Assembly (NCBI GenBank): GCA_000987045.1
Contig: LAKY01000050.1
Span: 186,001-250,000 of the forward strand
Source: Clostridiales bacterium PH28_bin88
GTDB taxonomy: Bacteria; Bacillota; PH28-bin88
Direction of reading: 5' to 3'
DNA length: 64,000 nucleotides
This document shows, one piece after another, positions 44,660 to 53,712 of this stretch. Both the position numbers and the translations under genes were made by a program. The notes below the pieces were generated by a model. The model was not told the DNA's origin and ran no database searches. It was given only the letters and a program-made list of their open reading frames with translations. Position 1 is the stretch's first letter. Every line of letters starts with the position of its first letter.

Positions 44660-47020
44660 ATGAACGAAAGGGTTGCGATGTTAAGGCAACAGAGCATGGA
44701 GACAAAAGCCTGTATCTCTACTGAGAGAGCCGAATTAATTACGCAATTCTACCGGGAGCGCGGGGGTGCCATATCATTTCCGGTACTCAGAGCGCTGGCG
44801 TTCAAGTTCCTGATGGAGAACAAAACCATCTGCATTAACGACGGGGAACTGATCGTGGGCGAGAGGGGCACAGGTCCAAAGGCCACCCCTACCTATCCGG
44901 AACTGTGCTGTCACAGCCTCGAGGACCTGGAGATCCTCGATACCAGGGAAAAGATCCCCTTTGCCGTTAGCGGCGAAGCGAGACGCGTATACGAGGAAGT
45001 AATCATCCCCTTCTGGAAGGGTAAATCCATGCGCGACCTGATCTTCAGGGAGATGTCTGCTGAGTGGAAGGACGCGTTCGACAGCGGCGTCTTTACCGAA
45101 TTCATGGAGCAAAGGGCTCCGGGCCATACGGTCCTGGACGACAAAATATACCGCCGAGGGTTTCTCGACTTCAAGAAAGATATCCTAGCGAGCTTGGAGA
45201 GCCTGGATTTTTTGAACGACCCGGAGGCCTACGCCAAAAGCGAAGAATTGAAGGCCATGGCCATCTGCGCCGACGCGATCATCAGGTTTGCGGAGCGGCA
45301 TGCCGAAAAGGCCAGGGAGCTGGCGGGAGAGGAAGCCAACCTGGAAAGGAAGCGGGAACTTGAGCAGATAGCTGAAATCTGCGGCCGTGTTCCCGCCCAC
45401 GCGCCCCGGAACTTCTGGGAGGCGTTGCAGGCCTACTGGTTTGTTCACCTCGGGGTGATCACCGAACTCAATACCTGGGACGCCTTCAACCCCGGCAGGC
45501 TTGACCAGCACCTGTACCCTTTCTACAAGCAAGGGCTTGAGGAAGGAACGTTAACCGTCGAAAAGGCCAGGGAGCTCCTGCAGTGCTTCTGGGTGAAATT
45601 CAACAACCAGCCCGCCCCTCCTAAAGTGGGCGTGACCGCGGCGGAAAGTGGGACCTACACGGACTTTGCCAACATCAACTGCGGGGGCTTGAGGCCGGAC
45701 GGTTCCGACGGGGTAAATGACGTCACCTACCTCATGCTGGAAGTCATCGACGAAATGAGGCTGTTGCAACCCAGCACGAATATTCAACTGAGCAAGAGGA
45801 GCCCGGATCGATTCCTTAAAGCGGCCTGCCGGATCATCCGCAAGGGATGGGGACAGCCCTCCATCTTCAACGCGGACCTGATCGTGGAGGAACTGCTCCG
45901 CCAGGGGAAGTCCATCGAGGACGCGCGGAACGGCGGCGCCAGCGGGTGCGTGGAAACCGGCGCTTTTGGCAAGGAGAGCTACATCCTTACCGGTTACTTC
46001 AACCTGGTAAAAATACTGGAGATTACCTTGCATAACGGGCTTGACCCGCGGACCGGCAAGCGGATCGGTCCGGAGACAGGAGATCCCGCTGGATTTACCT
46101 CCTTCGATCAATTGTTCGAGGCCTTCAAGCAACAACTGAAGCACTTCATCGATATCAAGATCAAGGGCAACAACATCATCGAAAGAGCTTACGCCACCTA
46201 CATGCCTGCTCCTTTCCTCTCCATAGTTATTGACGACTGCATCAAGCAGGGCAAAGACTATAACGACGGCGGGGCGAGGTACAACACCACGTATATCCAG
46301 GGGGTCGGTCTGGGCAGTGTCACGGACAGCCTGGCAGCCCTCAAGTATCATGTCTTTGACGAGAAGAACCTGGCCATGGAGGAGCTTTTGCGGGTGCTGG
46401 GCGACAACTTCTCCGGCCACGAGAAGGTACGGCAACTGTTTTTGAACAGGACGCCGAAATACGGGAACGACAACGACTATGCCGACAGCATGATGACGTC
46501 CGTCTTTGATGCCTTCTACGAGGCAGTCAACGGCAGGAAGAACACCAAGGGCGGGCTGTACCGGATCAACATGCTTCCGACCACTTGCCATGTTTATTTT
46601 GGTTCCGTTGTGGGTGCCACACCCGATGGCCGGAGAGCCTGGGAACCCCTTTCCGAAGGTATTTCCCCTGTCCAGGGGGCGGACCGCCACGGCCCCACCG
46701 CGGTGATCAAGTCCGCCTCCAAGATGGATCATGTGCGGACCGGCGGTACTCTTCTGAATCAAAAATTTACTCCCCAAGTTCTAGAGGGAGAAGAAGGCAT
46801 AGAAAAGCTGGTCAACCTGGTGCGGTCTTACTTTAAACTCGACGGTCACCACATCCAGTTTAACGTTGTCAGCGCCGAAACGCTGCGGGCTGCGCAGGCT
46901 GAGCCGGAAAAATACCGGGATCTGATCGTCCGTGTGGCAGGGTACAGCGATTACTTCTGCGATCTTGGCAAAGCCCTGCAGGATGAAATTATCGCCCGGA
47001 CGGAGCACACCCGTTTCTAA
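44660..47020 (+). CDS. hypD: Glycyl-radical enzyme, probable trans-4-hydroxy-L-proline dehydratase
   Basis: A 786-residue glycyl-radical enzyme. The thiyl-radical Cys430 lies in GASGCVETGAFGKE, with the general-base Glu432, and the radical Gly761 in VRVAGYSDYF. From memory these and neighbouring segments (EFMEQRAPGHTV, FVKFNNQPAPPKVG-like WVKFNNQPAPPKVG, MLPTTCHVYFG, KMDHVRTGGTLLNQKF) follow clostridial HypD closely, better than PFL, choline lyase or glycerol dehydratase. HypD dehydrates hydroxyproline to pyrroline-5-carboxylate. No P5C reductase is nearby, so the substrate call is moderate. It is co-transcribed with its activase. Confidence 0.78.
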   Translation: MNERVAMLRQQSMETKACISTERAELITQFYRERGGAISFPVLRALAFKFLMENKTICINDGELIVGERGTGPKATPTYPELCCHSLEDLEILDTREKIPFAVSGEARRVYEEVIIPFWKGKSMRDLIFREMSAEWKDAFDSGVFTEFMEQRAPGHTVLDDKIYRRGFLDFKKDILASLESLDFLNDPEAYAKSEELKAMAICADAIIRFAERHAEKARELAGEEANLERKRELEQIAEICGRVPAHAPRNFWEALQAYWFVHLGVITELNTWDAFNPGRLDQHLYPFYKQGLEEGTLTVEKARELLQCFWVKFNNQPAPPKVGVTAAESGTYTDFANINCGGLRPDGSDGVNDVTYLMLEVIDEMRLLQPSTNIQLSKRSPDRFLKAACRIIRKGWGQPSIFNADLIVEELLRQGKSIEDARNGGASGCVETGAFGKESYILTGYFNLVKILEITLHNGLDPRTGKRIGPETGDPAGFTSFDQLFEAFKQQLKHFIDIKIKGNNIIERAYATYMPAPFLSIVIDDCIKQGKDYNDGGARYNTTYIQGVGLGSVTDSLAALKYHVFDEKNLAMEELLRVLGDNFSGHEKVRQLFLNRTPKYGNDNDYADSMMTSVFDAFYEAVNGRKNTKGGLYRINMLPTTCHVYFGSVVGATPDGRRAWEPLSEGISPVQGADRHGPTAVIKSASKMDHVRTGGTLLNQKFTPQVLEGEEGIEKLVNLVRSYFKLDGHHIQFNVVSAETLRAAQAEPEKYRDLIVRVAGYSDYFCDLGKALQDEIIARTEHTRF

Positions 47021-47227
47021 TTAATTTTCATAAATCATACATGCCTCTTGCTTCTTGCATACCAGATGGTTTTCGGCCCAGCATTATCTGGGCCATTTTA
47101 TATTTCTATCGTATTGGACAACGCTCCCATTCACCAAGCATGGTAAAAGTGAGGTCAATATACGTTCAAACAGGGAATTGGCGGGAAGTGTGGAATATAA
47201 AAGTGTAAAACTTTTCTCACAAGGAAG

Positions 47228-47719
47228 GTGTTAGATCTGGCCATTCGATTAGTTAATGATTCGGATTACACAGAAGTTGTATCTGTCATCGATGAGTGGT
47301 GGGGCGGCCGGCACATGTCTGATATGTTACCTAAACTGTTTTTTGTACATTTTAAAGACACGAGTTTTATCGCCGAGGAATATGGGAAACTTCTCGCCTT
47401 CCTTGTCGGGTTCGTATCACAAGCACACCCTAACGAAGCCTATATTCACTTTGTTGGAGTTCATCCCGATTACCGGGGAAAAGGAATTGCGAGGAAAATG
47501 TATGAGGGGTTTTTCCACAAGGTAATACAACGAGGGTGCGATACTGTTCGTTGTGTGACTTCACCAATCAACAAGATTTCAATCGCGCTTCATACCCGGA
47601 TGGGTTTCCAAATCGAAAAGGGAGATGGCAACGTAGAAGGTATCCCCGTCACTGTTAATTATGACGGACTGGGACAGGATAGAGTTTTGTTTGTCAAAAC
47701 ACTGTCACATAATGACTAA
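47228..47719 (+). CDS. GNAT-family N-acetyltransferase
   Basis: A 163-residue acetyltransferase with a clear acetyl-CoA site: IHFVGVHPDYRGKGIARKMYE (motif A, R/Q-x-x-G-x-G/A as RGKGIA), then a C-terminal SIALHTRMGFQIEKG segment (motif B). It starts at a GTG with AAGGAAG upstream. The substrate is unknown. It lies between the hydroxyproline-dehydratase operon and the lysine-fermentation genes and has no obvious link to either. Confidence 0.85.
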   Translation: MLDLAIRLVNDSDYTEVVSVIDEWWGGRHMSDMLPKLFFVHFKDTSFIAEEYGKLLAFLVGFVSQAHPNEAYIHFVGVHPDYRGKGIARKMYEGFFHKVIQRGCDTVRCVTSPINKISIALHTRMGFQIEKGDGNVEGIPVTVNYDGLGQDRVLFVKTLSHND

Positions 47720-47775
47720 TTGCCAACCTTGTGAGGCGTCGAAGCGAAAAATCGGGTGATTAGGGAGGTAAAACG

Positions 47776-49842
47776 GTGCCAGTAGGATGCAAGTTCGGGT
47801 CACACAGATCCCTTGAACCCAAGGGGAGTCTTCCTCAACCGGCCTGGAAATTAGATACCAATCTACCCATATACGAAAACGAATTACTTGTAAACGTTGA
47901 GGTAATCAACATCAATTCAGCCAGTTTTGCCCAATTATTGAGTGAATGCGGGCAAAACGCAGAAGCGATTGCTCAGAAGGTATTGCGGATAACCAAACTG
48001 CACGGAAAGCTGCAAAACCCGGTCACCGGTTCCGGTGGGATGCTATTGGGTACAGTACGGGAAATTGGGAAAAAGCATCCTGCTTACTCCACCTTGAAAA
48101 CCGGGGATAGGATCGCTACACTTGTGTCTTTGACATTGACTCCTCTGAGACTTGACCGGGTGAAGAAAGTAGGCCTTGCGTCAGGGCAGATCGATGTGGA
48201 AGGCTATGCGATCTTATTCGAGAGCAGCCTGTTTACTAAACTACCTTCAGACGTTCCGGAACGTTTACTGTTGGCACTATTGGATGAAGCAGGAGCGCCT
48301 GTCCAGGCCTTCAGACTCACCAGACCTGGTGATACGGTGCTTATCGTCGGGGCCGGAGGTAAAATAGGTGTTTTAAGCATGTTTGCCGCCAGGGATAGGC
48401 TTGGCCCAACAGGTAAAATAATCGCGGTGGTTCGCACGAAAACCAGCGCTAAGAACATTCGTGACTTAGGCATTGCCGACGAAGTGCTGGTAGTGGATGC
48501 CACAGAACCTTTAACCGCCTGGCGGGCTGTCCGGAAGGCCACTGGGGGAAATCTGGCCGACTTAACCATTGACTGCGTAAATATTCCGGGAACAGAAATC
48601 TTGAGCGTAATGGCTACCAGGGAAAAAGGCAGGATATACTTTGCTGCTCTTGCCACCCGGTTTACTGTTGCCGCCTTGGTGGCTGAGGGTCTGGGGAAAG
48701 ACGTGGAGTTGCTGCTATATAAAGGCTATACAGAAGGCCATGCCGACTATGCTATCCAATTGTTGAGGGGCAACAACAGATTGCGGGAATACCTTCAAAA
48801 CAGGCTGATCAAGCAGCCTTTCAAGAGCAACGGTACTTCTGAAAACCTTGCGTTTTCCGCTGACCCGGAAACCGAGTCGCAACTCTTTTCCCACCTGTCC
48901 ATGGGGGAGGTAGTTTTTCACAGTAAACCCATGCGGGACTTGGCCAAGACCGCCTTGCGGGTAGCGCCCTATGATACTACGGTACTGATCACGGGAGAGT
49001 CGGGAGTGGGGAAGGAGATTCTCGCCGAATTAATTCATCGCGCCAGCGAAAGAGCCAACTTGCCTCTCGTGAAGATTAACTGCGCAGCCATTCCCGGTAG
49101 TTTACTCGAAGCTGAGTTATTCGGTTACGAAGGCGGATCTTTTACCGGGGCGTTACGGGAAGGGAAGATCGGTATCTTTGAATCGGCCCGGGGAGGTACG
49201 CTCTTTTTGGACGAAATCGGGGAGTTGCCTTTAGCCCTGCAAGCCAAGATTTTGCGAGTCATTCAGGAAAAGGAGGTTATGCGGGTTGGAGGTAACAGGC
49301 CGATCCGGGTAGATGTCAGGATTGTGGCGGCAACTAACCGGGACCTGAGGGGATTGGTCGCGAAAGGTCTTTTTCGAGAGGACTTGTATTATCGCTTGAA
49401 TGTGGTATCGTTGATCGTGCCGCCCTTACGAGAGAGGAAAGAGGCTATTCCTGCCCTCGTAGAACACTTTTTAAGAAAATATAATGAGTACTATAAAACA
49501 ACGAAAAAGATCACCCCCAAAGGTATGAGGGTGTTGTACGAATACTCATGGCCCGGCAATGTGAGGGAAATGGAAAATCTCATTCAAAAATTTATCCTCT
49601 TTTTAGAATCGGATACAATTACGGAACAAGACGTCCTTCGCCAGGTTTACCCACCAAGTCTATCCAACGAAGAATATCCACCCGGGGAGTTGGTGACGAT
49701 GGATCACGCAGTGGCTCAAGCGGAAAAACGCTTACTAGAATACGCCTTGAAACAATTCCGGACTACCCGGGAAATAGCCGCAGCCCTGCACACAAGCCAA
49801 TCTACTGTAGTACGAAAATTGAAGAAATATGATCTGCAATGA
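47776..49842 (+). CDS. Sigma-54 activator with a 3,5-diaminohexanoate-dehydrogenase-like sensor domain
   Basis: A 688-residue fusion. Residues 1-345 are a paralogue of Kdd encoded just downstream, including the SGGMLLGTVREIG region, DTVLIVGAGGKIG nucleotide-binding turn and YTEGHADYAIQLLR. Then comes a sigma-54 AAA+ module: Walker A GESGVGKE (about 405), the sigma-54 contact loop GSFTGA (454-459), Walker B TLFLDEIGE (about 475) and RPIRVDVRIVAATN. A Fis-type helix-turn-helix ends it (TTREIAAALHTSQSTVVRKL). It has no PAS, GAF or receiver domain, so the enzyme-like half is the likely sensor of 3,5-diaminohexanoate or NAD(H). It probably activates the sigma-54 promoter at 50001. Confidence 0.92.
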   Translation: MPVGCKFGSHRSLEPKGSLPQPAWKLDTNLPIYENELLVNVEVININSASFAQLLSECGQNAEAIAQKVLRITKLHGKLQNPVTGSGGMLLGTVREIGKKHPAYSTLKTGDRIATLVSLTLTPLRLDRVKKVGLASGQIDVEGYAILFESSLFTKLPSDVPERLLLALLDEAGAPVQAFRLTRPGDTVLIVGAGGKIGVLSMFAARDRLGPTGKIIAVVRTKTSAKNIRDLGIADEVLVVDATEPLTAWRAVRKATGGNLADLTIDCVNIPGTEILSVMATREKGRIYFAALATRFTVAALVAEGLGKDVELLLYKGYTEGHADYAIQLLRGNNRLREYLQNRLIKQPFKSNGTSENLAFSADPETESQLFSHLSMGEVVFHSKPMRDLAKTALRVAPYDTTVLITGESGVGKEILAELIHRASERANLPLVKINCAAIPGSLLEAELFGYEGGSFTGALREGKIGIFESARGGTLFLDEIGELPLALQAKILRVIQEKEVMRVGGNRPIRVDVRIVAATNRDLRGLVAKGLFREDLYYRLNVVSLIVPPLRERKEAIPALVEHFLRKYNEYYKTTKKITPKGMRVLYEYSWPGNVREMENLIQKFILFLESDTITEQDVLRQVYPPSLSNEEYPPGELVTMDHAVAQAEKRLLEYALKQFRTTREIAAALHTSQSTVVRKLKKYDLQ

Positions 49843-49965
49843 ACCAAATCCGCATCAAACCGCTGGCTGATTACTTGCGGTTGTAAGGTTACGAACCATA
49901 ATTGACTCAAACCGCGCAGGAATGCTTCACAAGATGATGCTTTAGGACATAACGTTACATCCAGG

Positions 49966-49998
49966 CCTTGAAAAAGCTGCTTTTTTCAAGGCTTTATT
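49966..49998 (+). terminator. Terminator after the sigma-54 activator
   Basis: CCTTGAAAAAGC pairs with GCTTTTTTCAAGG (one extra T) around a 1-2 base loop and is followed by CTTTATTTT. Confidence 0.7.
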
Positions 49999-50000
49999 TT

Positions 50001-50016
50001 TGGCATATATTTTGCA
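50001..50016 (+). promoter_or_regulatory. Sigma-54 (-24/-12) promoter of the lysine-fermentation operon
   Basis: TGGCATATATTTTGCA fits the TGGCAY-R-N4-TTGCW consensus exactly, including the 10-bp GG-to-GC spacing. It lies 50 bp upstream of the kdd start and directly after the terminator of the sigma-54 activator gene. No other sequence in this region fits as well. Confidence 0.88.
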
Positions 50017-50066
50017 TGAGCATTTTGATAGCCCGAACACTGTAACTTTCCGGGAAAGGGGGGACA

Positions 50067-51110
50067 ATGGTGCGAGCAGGAGATCGGTACGGGTTACACC
50101 GGGTGCTGAATCCGGAGGGATGCTTACCTCAATCGGCCCTAAAACTGGACAACACTCCGGTCATTTACGACAATGAGATCTTAATTGACGTTGCTATCCT
50201 GAACATTACGGCTGCTGCCTTTACCAGGTTGGAACAGCAATTTCACGGAAATCCCGAGAAAATAGGGTCTGAGATCCTGAGAATTATAGCGGAACGCGGT
50301 AAATTCCAGGACCCGGATACTGGATCGGGGGGTATGCTGGTCGGGACGGTGGAAGAGATTGGCCCGAAGCTCATTGGAAAGATGGATTTGCAGGTAGGGG
50401 ACAAGATCGCCACGTTGGTGTCTTTGTCACTTACTCCTTTGTTAATTGACCGGGTTTTGCGGGTCGATGTGGAGAAAGACCAGGTTTACGTAGAAGGAAA
50501 AGCGATCCTCTTCGAGAGTGGACTCTACTCGAAAATACCAGCAGACCTGCCGGAAAGCCTGAGCGTTGCCATCATGGATGTGGCGGGCGCTCCTGCCCAC
50601 ACGGCAAAACTCGTCAAGGCAGGAGACACGGTAGCGGTAGTAGGAGTGGGCAAGGCCGGGCTGCTGTGCCTGCATGAGGCCAAGAAACGGGCTGGTGTGA
50701 CGGGCAGGGTTGTAGCGATTGAGCCTGATGTCCGTCAGGCTGAGGTAGTACGAAACCTTGGTTTAGCGGACTGTGTAGTGCAAGGGGATGCCACTAAACC
50801 CGTAGAAGTCTTGCGGAAGTTTCAGGCCGCAACCGGTGGACACCTGGCTGATCTGGTGATCAACACGGTGAACGTTCCCAATACCGAACTGGCTTCAATC
50901 TTAATCGCCAAGGAACACGGACAGGTCTTATTCTTCAGTATGTCTACTTCCTTTGCGAAAGTGGCTCTGGGGGCGGAAGGAATCGGAAAAGTCATCACTC
51001 TTCTAGTCGGTACCGGTTATACTGAAGGGCATGCGGAAATTACTTTGCAAATCCTCCGGGAAAATCAGCCTTTAAGGCATTACTTCGAGGTGCTGTATCA
51101 GCCCCGATAA
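50067..51110 (+). CDS. kdd: L-erythro-3,5-diaminohexanoate dehydrogenase
   Basis: A 347-residue NAD-dependent dehydrogenase of lysine fermentation, which oxidatively deaminates 3,5-diaminohexanoate to 3-keto-5-aminohexanoate. Features: YGLHRVLNPEGCLPQSALKL at the N terminus, DPDTGSGGMLVGTVEEIG, the dinucleotide-binding VAVVGVGKAGLLCLHEAKK, and YTEGHAEITLQILRE near the end. It starts at ATG after GGAAAGGGGGG. The product of the next pathway gene (kce) acts on its product, and an amino-acid permease lies between. It is about 50% similar by eye to the sensor half of the upstream regulator. Confidence 0.9.
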   Translation: MVRAGDRYGLHRVLNPEGCLPQSALKLDNTPVIYDNEILIDVAILNITAAAFTRLEQQFHGNPEKIGSEILRIIAERGKFQDPDTGSGGMLVGTVEEIGPKLIGKMDLQVGDKIATLVSLSLTPLLIDRVLRVDVEKDQVYVEGKAILFESGLYSKIPADLPESLSVAIMDVAGAPAHTAKLVKAGDTVAVVGVGKAGLLCLHEAKKRAGVTGRVVAIEPDVRQAEVVRNLGLADCVVQGDATKPVEVLRKFQAATGGHLADLVINTVNVPNTELASILIAKEHGQVLFFSMSTSFAKVALGAEGIGKVITLLVGTGYTEGHAEITLQILRENQPLRHYFEVLYQPR

Positions 51111-51128
51111 GAGAAGGAGGTTGTGAGC

Positions 51129-52589
51129 ATGGTTACTTCTGTGCAAGGTCATGGTAAGTTAGCCCGTCAAATGAGGGTTTTTGATTATTTTACTCTCGGG
51201 TTTGGCGCGATGGTGGGTGTGGGATGGGTCGCCTTGATGGGCGATTGGATCTCCCTGGGGGGTGGCCCGGTCCCGACATTCCTGGCTTTTCTGTTAGGTA
51301 CCTTGATCATGATTCCCATCGGTTTTGCCTATGCTGAACTTACTCCCGCCATGCCGGTAGCTGGCGGTGAGCTGGCTTATGCTTATAAGGCCTACGGGAC
51401 TTTTGCGTCGTTCCTGACTGGGTGGTTTTTATCCCTGGCCTACATTATCGTATGTCCCTGGGAAGCAATCGCCATTAATAAGGTACTGGGCTACCTAATC
51501 CCGGGCCTTAATGCGATACCGCTCTACTCCGTAATGGGATACCCCATTTATCTCCCCCAGGTGGTCCTGGGAATAGCCCTGTCGCTGGTGATCATCGGCA
51601 TTAACTATGTGGGAATTAAGCAGGCGGCCAAGTTCCAGACATGGCTAACATTGGTTTTGCTGGCGGCAGCAGTGATCGTAGTAGTTGCGGGATTTTTCTC
51701 CGGTTCGCCGGGCAACCTCACTCCCATCTTCGAGAAACCCAACGTGAAATACGGTATGTTCGGTGGTATACTGGCCGTTCTCAGCATGGCGCCCTTCTTC
51801 CTGGCCGGGTTTGATACTATTCCCCAGGGAGCCGAAGAGGCCGAGTCCAAGATCTCCTATCGCGATTTGGGGAAAGCGATCGTTGGAGCCATTCTGGCCG
51901 GAGGCGGGTTCTATGTCTTGGTAATCCTGGCCGCGGGCTGGACAATGCCGTGGCAGCAACTGGTGAAGCTGAATTTCCCAACCGCTGAGATGTTCAAAGT
52001 TGCCCTCGGCAGCCCGGTATTGGCTGTCATCGCCCTCGCGGGAGCTGTGGCTGGCTTGATCAGCACTTTCAACGGGCTGTTCATTGCCTCGACCCGTTTG
52101 TTGTATGCCATGGGACGGGGCCGGTTGTTACCCGAGTTTTTTGCCACCGTCCACCCGAAGTACCAGACTCCTACCGGAGCGGTAATCTTTACCGGACTCC
52201 TCACGCTCATCGGACCCTTTATCGGCAAGAAATTTCTCATTCCTCTCGCCGATGTGGGCTCTGTCGGATTTGTTGCCGGATGGCTGTCGGTAAGCCTTGC
52301 GGCAGCCCGGTTAAGGTCAAGCCATCCCGAAATGCACCGACCGTACAGGATGCCGGGTGGTAAACTGACGGCCTATCTTGGGGTAGTAGTCTGCCTGTTC
52401 TTGCTGTACGTAATGCTGGTGCCCGGGAACCCCGGCAGCCTGGTATGGCCTACCGAGTATGCCGTACTTATCGGCTGGGTAATCCTCGGGGCTATCCTTT
52501 ACGCCGTGTCGACAGGAGCCCGCAAATCCGTTTCCGAGGAAGAACGCACCAGGTACATTCTCAGTACTGACAGGAATATCGGCGCGTAG
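51129..52589 (+). CDS. APC-superfamily amino acid permease
   Basis: A 486-residue transporter with about twelve membrane helices. The first helix has FDYFTLGFGAMVGVGWVALMGDW, the unwound APC substrate motif (GxGWV form). Others include PAMPVAGGELAYAYKAYG and SMAPFFLAGFDTIPQGAEEAE. Its placement between kdd and kce suggests it imports lysine or a beta-amino acid intermediate. I start it at the ATG at 51129 because AAGGAGG lies 8 bp upstream; the GTG at 51123 is too close. It probably shares the sigma-54 transcript of kdd. Confidence 0.9.
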   Translation: MVTSVQGHGKLARQMRVFDYFTLGFGAMVGVGWVALMGDWISLGGGPVPTFLAFLLGTLIMIPIGFAYAELTPAMPVAGGELAYAYKAYGTFASFLTGWFLSLAYIIVCPWEAIAINKVLGYLIPGLNAIPLYSVMGYPIYLPQVVLGIALSLVIIGINYVGIKQAAKFQTWLTLVLLAAAVIVVVAGFFSGSPGNLTPIFEKPNVKYGMFGGILAVLSMAPFFLAGFDTIPQGAEEAESKISYRDLGKAIVGAILAGGGFYVLVILAAGWTMPWQQLVKLNFPTAEMFKVALGSPVLAVIALAGAVAGLISTFNGLFIASTRLLYAMGRGRLLPEFFATVHPKYQTPTGAVIFTGLLTLIGPFIGKKFLIPLADVGSVGFVAGWLSVSLAAARLRSSHPEMHRPYRMPGGKLTAYLGVVVCLFLLYVMLVPGNPGSLVWPTEYAVLIGWVILGAILYAVSTGARKSVSEEERTRYILSTDRNIGA

Positions 52590-52597
52590 AAGAATAA

Positions 52598-52624
52598 GTG
52601 GGCTGGGCGAAAGGTCCAGCCCAC
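52598..52624. terminator. 9-bp hairpin after the permease
   Basis: GTGGGCTGG-gcgaaaggt-CCAGCCCAC. It has no strong uridine run. It may terminate or slow transcription between the permease and kce. Confidence 0.55.
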
Positions 52625-52731
52625 CATCCTTGCACTATCAAAAAGTCTAACTTGTACTTTCTACCCTGGCAAATCACATTTTCATTTCCTCAGTGGTGCG
52701 GCTTAAAAGCCGCATGAGAGGTCTGATGGTA

Positions 52732-52845
52732 TAAGTGCAACTAAGGCTTCCGCCTGCGCTTGAAGGCTTGCACCACATGCATAAGTGCGACTATGCCCAT
52801 AAATGGGCAAGTCTTCTATAGCGCAAGCCAAGTTTTCTTTAACTT
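52732..52845 (+). repeat. Dispersed structured repeat, copy B (long)
   Basis: It contains two ATAAGTGC(A/G)ACTA units. The first carries the AGGC-TTCC-GCCT mini-hairpin; the second a palindrome GACTATGCCCATAAATGGGC with its continuation AAGTC. It ends with GCAAGCCAAGTTTTCTTTAA, shared with copy A at 34607-34672, and lies 13 bp upstream of the kce start codon, directly against its ribosome binding site. Its function is unknown. Confidence 0.6.
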
Positions 52846-52858
52846 GGGAGGGATATTT

Positions 52859-53680
52859 GTGGAAAAGCTGATTATCACTGTAGCTCCGGTCGGGGCCGAA
52901 GTGACTCGTCAAGATACCCCATACCTTCCTCTTACACCGGACGAGATCGCTGAAGAGGCGTTCCGGTGCGCCCGGGCCGGTGCCTCTATTCTTCACCTTC
53001 ATGTGCGTGATCGTGAAGGTAAGCCCACACAAAGTCGAGAGGTATTCAAAGAAGTGATTAGCCGCGTGAAAGAAAAGACGGACATGATCGTTCAGGTATC
53101 CACGGGCGGGGCGGTGGGGATGACTCCGGCGGAAAGGCTGCAGTCCATTTACTCCCACGAGGCTGTGGAAATGGCCACCCTTACCTGCGGAACCGTCAAC
53201 TTTGGATCAGACGTATTCATGAATACCCCTCCGGACATTGAGGAGTTTGCCAAGGCGATAACTGAAAAGAGGATCAAACCGGAGATCGAGTGTTTCGAGG
53301 CAGGTATGATCAACAACGCCTTGATGCTTTTGAAAAAAGGGCTGGTTAAGGAACCTTTGCACTTCGACTTTGTAATGGGTGTTCCCGGTGGTATCATGGC
53401 GCGGCCACGGGATCTCATTTATCTAAGCGAGAACATTCCATCAGGTTCCACTTGGACCGTCGCCGGTATTGGGCGGTATGAACTAAGTTTGGGGGTAATG
53501 GCTATTTTGTTGGGCGGGCATGTCCGGGTAGGTTTCGAGGATAATATTTACTATACCAAAGGGGTTTTGGCAAAGAACAATGCCCAACTGGTAGAACGTA
53601 TATCCCGGTTGGCGGCGGAATTGGGGCGTGACGTGGCAAATCCAGATGAGGCAAGAAAAATCCTTGGGTTAATATATTGA
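52859..53680 (+). CDS. kce: 3-keto-5-aminohexanoate cleavage enzyme (BKACE family)
   Basis: A 273-residue TIM-barrel enzyme of the BKACE (DUF849) family. With acetyl-CoA it splits 3-keto-5-aminohexanoate into acetoacetate and 3-aminobutyryl-CoA. Features: IITVAPVGAEVTRQDTPYLP, the zinc-ligand HLHVRDREG, PEIECFEAGMINNALMLL, and GGHVRVGFEDNIYY near the end with its zinc-site His and Arg/Glu. I start it at the GTG at 52859 with GGGAGGG upstream. Upstream in-frame codons lie in a dispersed repeat. It is followed 33 bp later by kal, the next step. Confidence 0.92.
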   Translation: MEKLIITVAPVGAEVTRQDTPYLPLTPDEIAEEAFRCARAGASILHLHVRDREGKPTQSREVFKEVISRVKEKTDMIVQVSTGGAVGMTPAERLQSIYSHEAVEMATLTCGTVNFGSDVFMNTPPDIEEFAKAITEKRIKPEIECFEAGMINNALMLLKKGLVKEPLHFDFVMGVPGGIMARPRDLIYLSENIPSGSTWTVAGIGRYELSLGVMAILLGGHVRVGFEDNIYYTKGVLAKNNAQLVERISRLAAELGRDVANPDEARKILGLIY

Positions 53681-53712
53681 ATTTGTCGCTTTTATAAATG
53701 GGGGGAACCTAT

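Noticed and set aside
45551-46777. A 408-codon frame antisense to the glycyl-radical enzyme gene
   Set aside because: It is a shadow of a strongly coding GC-rich gene; it has no family motif and no start signal.
52760-52858. A longer start for kce
   Set aside because: The extra 33 residues come from the dispersed repeat. The GTG at 52859 has a strong ribosome binding site and gives the normal family length.
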